This document shows positions 5,748-8,240 of a stretch of 8,240 bases of DNA, one piece after another (the first letter of the stretch is position 1; the number at the start of each line of letters is the position of its first letter). The stretch comes from an uncultured Pseudomonadota bacterium. GTDB taxonomy: Bacteria; Pseudomonadota; Gammaproteobacteria; Burkholderiales; Burkholderiaceae_C. Made by a program: the position numbers and the translations under genes. The stretch is taken from NCBI GenBank assembly GCA_900320815.1, contig ONTY01000097.1:1-8240 (forward strand), read 5' to 3'. The notes beneath the pieces are model-generated. The model ran no database searches. It was given only the letters and a program-made list of their open reading frames with translations, and was not told the DNA's origin.

Positions 5748-6707
5748 ATGACATTGAAAGAGTTGACGTATGAGGTGCGGCAGTGCCTCCAAACTGAATT
5801 GGGCGTCCAGTTCAAACAGGCTCACATCTACGAACTTTTGGCCTCAGCATTCGGATATAAGTCTTGGGCGGCATTTTCTTCGGATGCCGTTATGCTCGAC
5901 AACTGCGATAGTTTTCATGGGCGCTTCCGAGAAGAAGCGCAGCGCATGAATCTTGTGCGGCAGCGCTGCCAAAAAATCAGCTACAGCGTAGATATTGCAG
6001 ATAAGGTGCCGCCGCTGGTTTTTAGCGTGCTGAAAAATAGAGCAGCAGTAGCGATAAAAGTTTCCCAATTGCTGCCTTGGAGCATGGATTGGGATGCCGA
6101 GTGCGACTTCCTTTCAGAGGATGAAATTTTCTTGTCAGAGCAATTGGAAAAAGAATGGGCAGACAACTATGTTTCCTATATGGAGCGCAAACGTCAAGTG
6201 CCGGCTTGGAAGCAGAAGGTGGCATGGCACTTGGAAGAGGCGCTCAGGCTTTGTGGGCGCTCTGACGCTGACGGCGCGATTGACTGGGATTACATGAGCA
6301 GCCTTGCCGATGAATTTGAACTACAGCAATCCAGAAGCCAATTCCTGAAAAAAGCAGCAGAGCATGGAAATATCGATGCAATGCGCACGTGGATTGATGA
6401 AAATGATGCGGCGGATGAGTGCTGGATGTTTTTTTATCTTGCACAAATGCTGGGCGTGGATCTGACAGCAGAGCGCTCCTTTGCGATTACCGAAGACGGT
6501 TCTCCTTATGACGATGATGTTGGTGGACCGAGTTATGTGGATGAGTATCCAGGTGTTGAATTGCCTGCGATGAGTGAAGAACAAAAGAAGGCAGCAAAAC
6601 AGAAGGCAGAAGCTCTGTTCCAGGCGATTGAGCAGCGCAAGGCAGTACAGGAGCGGAATGCAGAAATTGGATTCCGTAAGATGGAGGCAGAGCTGGATGA
6701 CGAATGA
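5748..6707 (+). CDS. Uncharacterised protein with Sel1-like features and N-terminal helical domain
   Basis: 319-residue soluble acidic protein without signal peptide or membrane segment. The N-terminus (about 1-45) ends in ELLASAFGYKSWAAF (29-43), a short helical motif type found at the front of assorted bacterial proteins (GYxSWxAF). The middle (50-195) is unfamiliar. LKKAAEHGNIDAM (200-212) resembles a Sel1/TPR-like repeat, and one or two degenerate repeats probably run to about 240. The Asp/Gly-rich stretch TEDGSPYDDDVGGPSYV (248-264) stands out. The C-terminus (275-319) is a charged, probably coiled-coil helix (SEEQKKAAKQKAEALF). The start has AGGAA 9 bases upstream. Base composition is visibly lower in GC than rnhA or the peptidase gene, suggesting acquisition. 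Function unknown; Sel1-like proteins are often partner-binding scaffolds. The gene is real by length, ribosome site and amino-acid make-up. Confidence 0.8.
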   Translation: MTLKELTYEVRQCLQTELGVQFKQAHIYELLASAFGYKSWAAFSSDAVMLDNCDSFHGRFREEAQRMNLVRQRCQKISYSVDIADKVPPLVFSVLKNRAAVAIKVSQLLPWSMDWDAECDFLSEDEIFLSEQLEKEWADNYVSYMERKRQVPAWKQKVAWHLEEALRLCGRSDADGAIDWDYMSSLADEFELQQSRSQFLKKAAEHGNIDAMRTWIDENDAADECWMFFYLAQMLGVDLTAERSFAITEDGSPYDDDVGGPSYVDEYPGVELPAMSEEQKKAAKQKAEALFQAIEQRKAVQERNAEIGFRKMEAELDDE

Positions 6708-6717
6708 AACAAGCATG
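6683..6717 (+). promoter_or_regulatory. Ribosome site and duplicated start region of the peptidase gene
   Basis: GGAGG at 6683-6687 lies inside the Sel1-like gene, 9 bases before ATG 6697, and strongly supports that start. A second in-frame ATG at 6715 has no ribosome site. The two starts introduce near-identical peptides, MTNET and MTNDT, whose codons differ only at third positions. Confidence 0.6.
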
Positions 6718-7701
6718 ACCAACGACACCATCACCGCCGTGCGCGGCATTGAAGTGGGGCATTGCACCGACGCGCGCCGTCCGACGGGCTGCAGCGTGGT
6801 GCTGGCGCGCGCGGGCGCCACGGGCGGCGTGGATGTGCGCGGCGCCGCGCCCGGCACGCGCGAGACGGACTTGCTCGCCCCCGGCAACCTGGTGGAAACC
6901 GTGCACGCCGTGCTGCTTGCGGGCGGCAGCGCGTGGGGGCTGGACGCCGCCAGCGGCGTGATGCGCTGGCTGGAGGGGCGCGGCATCGGCCTGACCACGG
7001 GCACGGCGCCGGGCAGCCTGGTGCCCATCGTGCCGGCTGCCGTGCTGTTTGATTTGCCTGTGGGCGACGCGCGCATCCGGCCCGATGCTGACGCCGGCTT
7101 TGCCGCGTGCGAAGCCGCCAGCAGCGCCCCGGTGGAGCAGGGCAGCGTAGGCGCGGGCGCAGGCGCCAGCGTGGACGAGGTCAGGGCGGTATGGTACGCC
7201 TATCCCATGGCGACGTTCGTCACCGCCGAGCACTTCGACGACGCCGTCAACGCGCTGGGCGACGTGCGCGAGGGCAGCCGCCCCATCGCCGGTGCGCGCC
7301 GCGCGGCAGACAGCCGCGAGCTGCTGGACGCCGCCGCCGCTGCACTGGCGGGCGAGGCAGTGCTGCCCGGGCTGTCCGGCACCAACACCACCATCGGCGT
7401 GATTGCCACGGATACGGCGCTACCCAAGACGCGCTGCATGCGGCTTGCCAGCGCAGGGCACGACGGGCTGGCGCGCGCCATCGCGCCCATCCACACCATG
7501 AGCGACGGCGACACGCTGTTTGCGCTGGCCACAGGCAAAGCGGGCGAAGCGCCGCAGGCGGATTTCAACGTGCTCTGCCTCATGGCTGCCGAGGCGGTGG
7601 AGCGCGCCTGCCACCGCGCCGTGCGCGCCGCCCGCAGCGTGCGGCTGCCTGATGGTTTGTGGTTGCCTGGGCTGGGTGATACTCCACTAAAAAGCAATTG
7701 A
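6697..7701 (+). CDS. P1 family (DmpA/BapA-type, S58) aminopeptidase-like protein
   Basis: 334-residue member of the self-processing P1 peptidase family of N-terminal-nucleophile hydrolases; substrate unknown (family members act on N-terminal D-, L- or beta-amino acids). No signal peptide, so probably cytoplasmic. Recognisable blocks are GIEVGHCTDARRPTGCSVVL (17-36), GVDVRGAAPGTRETDLL (44-60), VLLAGGSAWGLDAASGVMRW (72-91), VNALGDV (184-190, with a candidate catalytic Asn185), SGTNTTIGVIATDTAL (227-242) and HDGLARAIAPIHTMSDGDTLF (255-275). By family analogy the chain is cut before Thr231 or Thr232, freeing the nucleophile. Odd point: residues 160-183 bear no resemblance to the usual block with a KGGxGTxS-like motif, although codon third-position bias there remains normal. 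It overlaps the Sel1-like gene by 11 bases. An upstream start in the same frame (6574) lies inside that gene and has no support. Confidence 0.9.
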   Translation: MTNETSMTNDTITAVRGIEVGHCTDARRPTGCSVVLARAGATGGVDVRGAAPGTRETDLLAPGNLVETVHAVLLAGGSAWGLDAASGVMRWLEGRGIGLTTGTAPGSLVPIVPAAVLFDLPVGDARIRPDADAGFAACEAASSAPVEQGSVGAGAGASVDEVRAVWYAYPMATFVTAEHFDDAVNALGDVREGSRPIAGARRAADSRELLDAAAAALAGEAVLPGLSGTNTTIGVIATDTALPKTRCMRLASAGHDGLARAIAPIHTMSDGDTLFALATGKAGEAPQADFNVLCLMAAEAVERACHRAVRAARSVRLPDGLWLPGLGDTPLKSN

Positions 7702-7769
7702 CTACCGGTAATTTGTGCCGGCAAACATGTGATACCCTAGTGATTCACGATTCAGAAGGAATACGCACC

Positions 7770-8162
7770 ATGAGCAGCGCAGAAACACAGCACTACCCCC
7801 AGGAATTTCTTGACCGCCTGAACTCCGTCACGGCAAAAAAGCCGCGCGCCGTGATACAGCACATTTTGAAGCATGGCAGCATTACCAGCGAAGAAATGCG
7901 CACCCTCTATGGCGATGAAAAACCGAGCAAAACCATATACAGCGTGCGTCAGCGCGGCATACCTATTGCCAATCGCCACGTCAAAAGCACACAGGGCACA
8001 AGCATTGTGTCATACAGCTTTGGCGACCCTGCTGACCTGGACGGCGCCACTTCGCCAAAGGCCAAACGCGCTGCCTATTCGCGGGAGTTCAGGAAAATGA
8101 TATTGATGGCCATCAGGCAGGACAGGAAAAACAGGAGGGCTGCACAGCCGCCGCAGGCATGA
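7770..8162 (+). CDS. Small HTH-like protein, possibly truncated relative of HNH restriction enzyme N-terminus
   Basis: 130-residue basic protein. ATG at 7770 is preceded by AGAAGGA with 9 bases spacing; the frame is open from 7698, but no ribosome site supports an earlier start. Residues 24-66 (KPRAVIQHILKHGSITSEEM to RQRGIPI) look like a winged-helix/HTH fold. The following KSTQGTSIVSYSFGDP (72-87) looks like the beta-wing. From memory, a similar module with a GIP and FGDP-like signature sits at the N-terminus of some HNH-type restriction endonucleases, ahead of a segment like FSKxFKxxL then Cys-x-x-Cys. Here AYSREFRKMIL (102-112) may match that segment, but the protein then ends in a basic Arg/Lys/Gln tail with no Cys or HNH motif. 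It may be a stand-alone DNA-binding protein or a truncated remnant. GC content is lower than in the peptidase gene. No clear promoter is visible in the 68-base gap before it. Confidence 0.7.
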   Translation: MSSAETQHYPQEFLDRLNSVTAKKPRAVIQHILKHGSITSEEMRTLYGDEKPSKTIYSVRQRGIPIANRHVKSTQGTSIVSYSFGDPADLDGATSPKAKRAAYSREFRKMILMAIRQDRKNRRAAQPPQA

Positions 8163-8182
8163 ACACAAGTATGAACACAAGT
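8159..8182 (+). repeat. Perfect 12-bp tandem direct repeat
   Basis: ATGAACACAAGT occurs twice in tandem (8159-8170, 8171-8182). The first ATG overlaps the TGA of the HTH gene (ATGA). It opens a 15-codon frame (MNTSMNTSHTANGYV) ending at 8206, with no obvious ribosome site of its own. It may be a small duplication or a coupled micro-ORF. Confidence 0.5.
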
Positions 8183-8208
8183 CATACTGCCAATGGTTAT
8201 GTCTGATT

Positions 8209-8227
8209 GCCGGCTTATGAAGCCGGC
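8209..8227. repeat. Perfect 8-bp hairpin at window end
   Basis: GCCGGCTT (8209-8216) and AAGCCGGC (8220-8227) flank a 3-base loop. It lies 47 bases after the HTH gene stop, where a terminator would be expected. The bases that follow (GACCAAACAATAC) are not T-rich, so it is not a canonical intrinsic terminator in either direction. Confidence 0.5.
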
Positions 8228-8240
8228 GACCAAACAATAC

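Noticed and set aside
6574..6696. Upstream extension of the peptidase frame into the Sel1-like gene
   Set aside because: Basic Arg/Lys/Gln-rich sequence in the wrong frame of a real gene; family similarity begins after 6715 and the ribosome site supports 6697.
7158..7260. Two compensating frameshifts in the peptidase as an explanation for its odd centre
   Set aside because: Another frame gives a faintly family-like GGMVRLSHG stretch, but it quickly becomes Arg-rich, whereas the actual frame keeps nearly all third positions G or C and A/T at many second positions. True in-frame coding is more likely.
7698..7769. Earlier start for the HTH gene overlapping the peptidase stop
   Set aside because: ATG 7770 has a well placed AGAAGGA; the preceding codons lack a ribosome site and their residues do not resemble the rest of the protein.

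Overview
The window looks like chromosomal DNA of a GC-rich betaproteobacterium, most likely Burkholderiales and probably Comamonadaceae. The evidence is high GC with strong G/C at third codon positions, family-typical protein sequences, and the gene block mltD-gloB-SAM methyltransferase-rnhA. From memory, E. coli has the same block (mltD-gloB-yafS-rnhA-dnaQ). The taxonomic placement is inference; no rRNA or marker gene is present.

Left part, minus strand (about 1-4050): a membrane-anchored lytic transglycosylase (163-999) has its own candidate promoter, a structured leader and a strong terminator. Upstream of it lies a two-gene unit, gloB (glyoxalase II) followed by mltD (LysM lytic transglycosylase lipoprotein). 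The two genes overlap by 4 bases and end in their own terminator at 1431-1465. gloB has a perfect TATAAT so close to its start codon that the mRNA should be nearly leaderless. MltD carries an unusual Lys/Ala-rich, histone-H1-like C-terminal tail of about 130 residues.

Middle, plus strand (about 4166-5546): a divergently transcribed class I SAM methyltransferase in the YafS position, overlapped by rnhA (RNase HI). Two mutually exclusive hairpins lie just upstream of the methyltransferase.

Right part, plus strand (5547-8240): where dnaQ would follow rnhA in the E. coli arrangement, there is a visibly less GC-rich gene for an uncharacterised protein with Sel1-like features, preceded by a pyrimidine-rich, hairpin-forming leader. 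Its 3' end overlaps a GC-rich P1-family (DmpA/BapA-type) peptidase gene and supplies that gene's ribosome binding site. A small HTH-like gene of moderate GC follows, then a 12-bp perfect tandem repeat and a perfect hairpin at the window edge. This section looks like an accessory insertion next to a conserved core block.

I see no tRNA, rRNA, CRISPR array, transposase or integrase. The most interesting points are the MltD tail, the Sel1-like gene and its junction with the peptidase gene, the locally rewritten centre of the peptidase, the near-leaderless gloB promoter, and the possibly truncated HTH protein.
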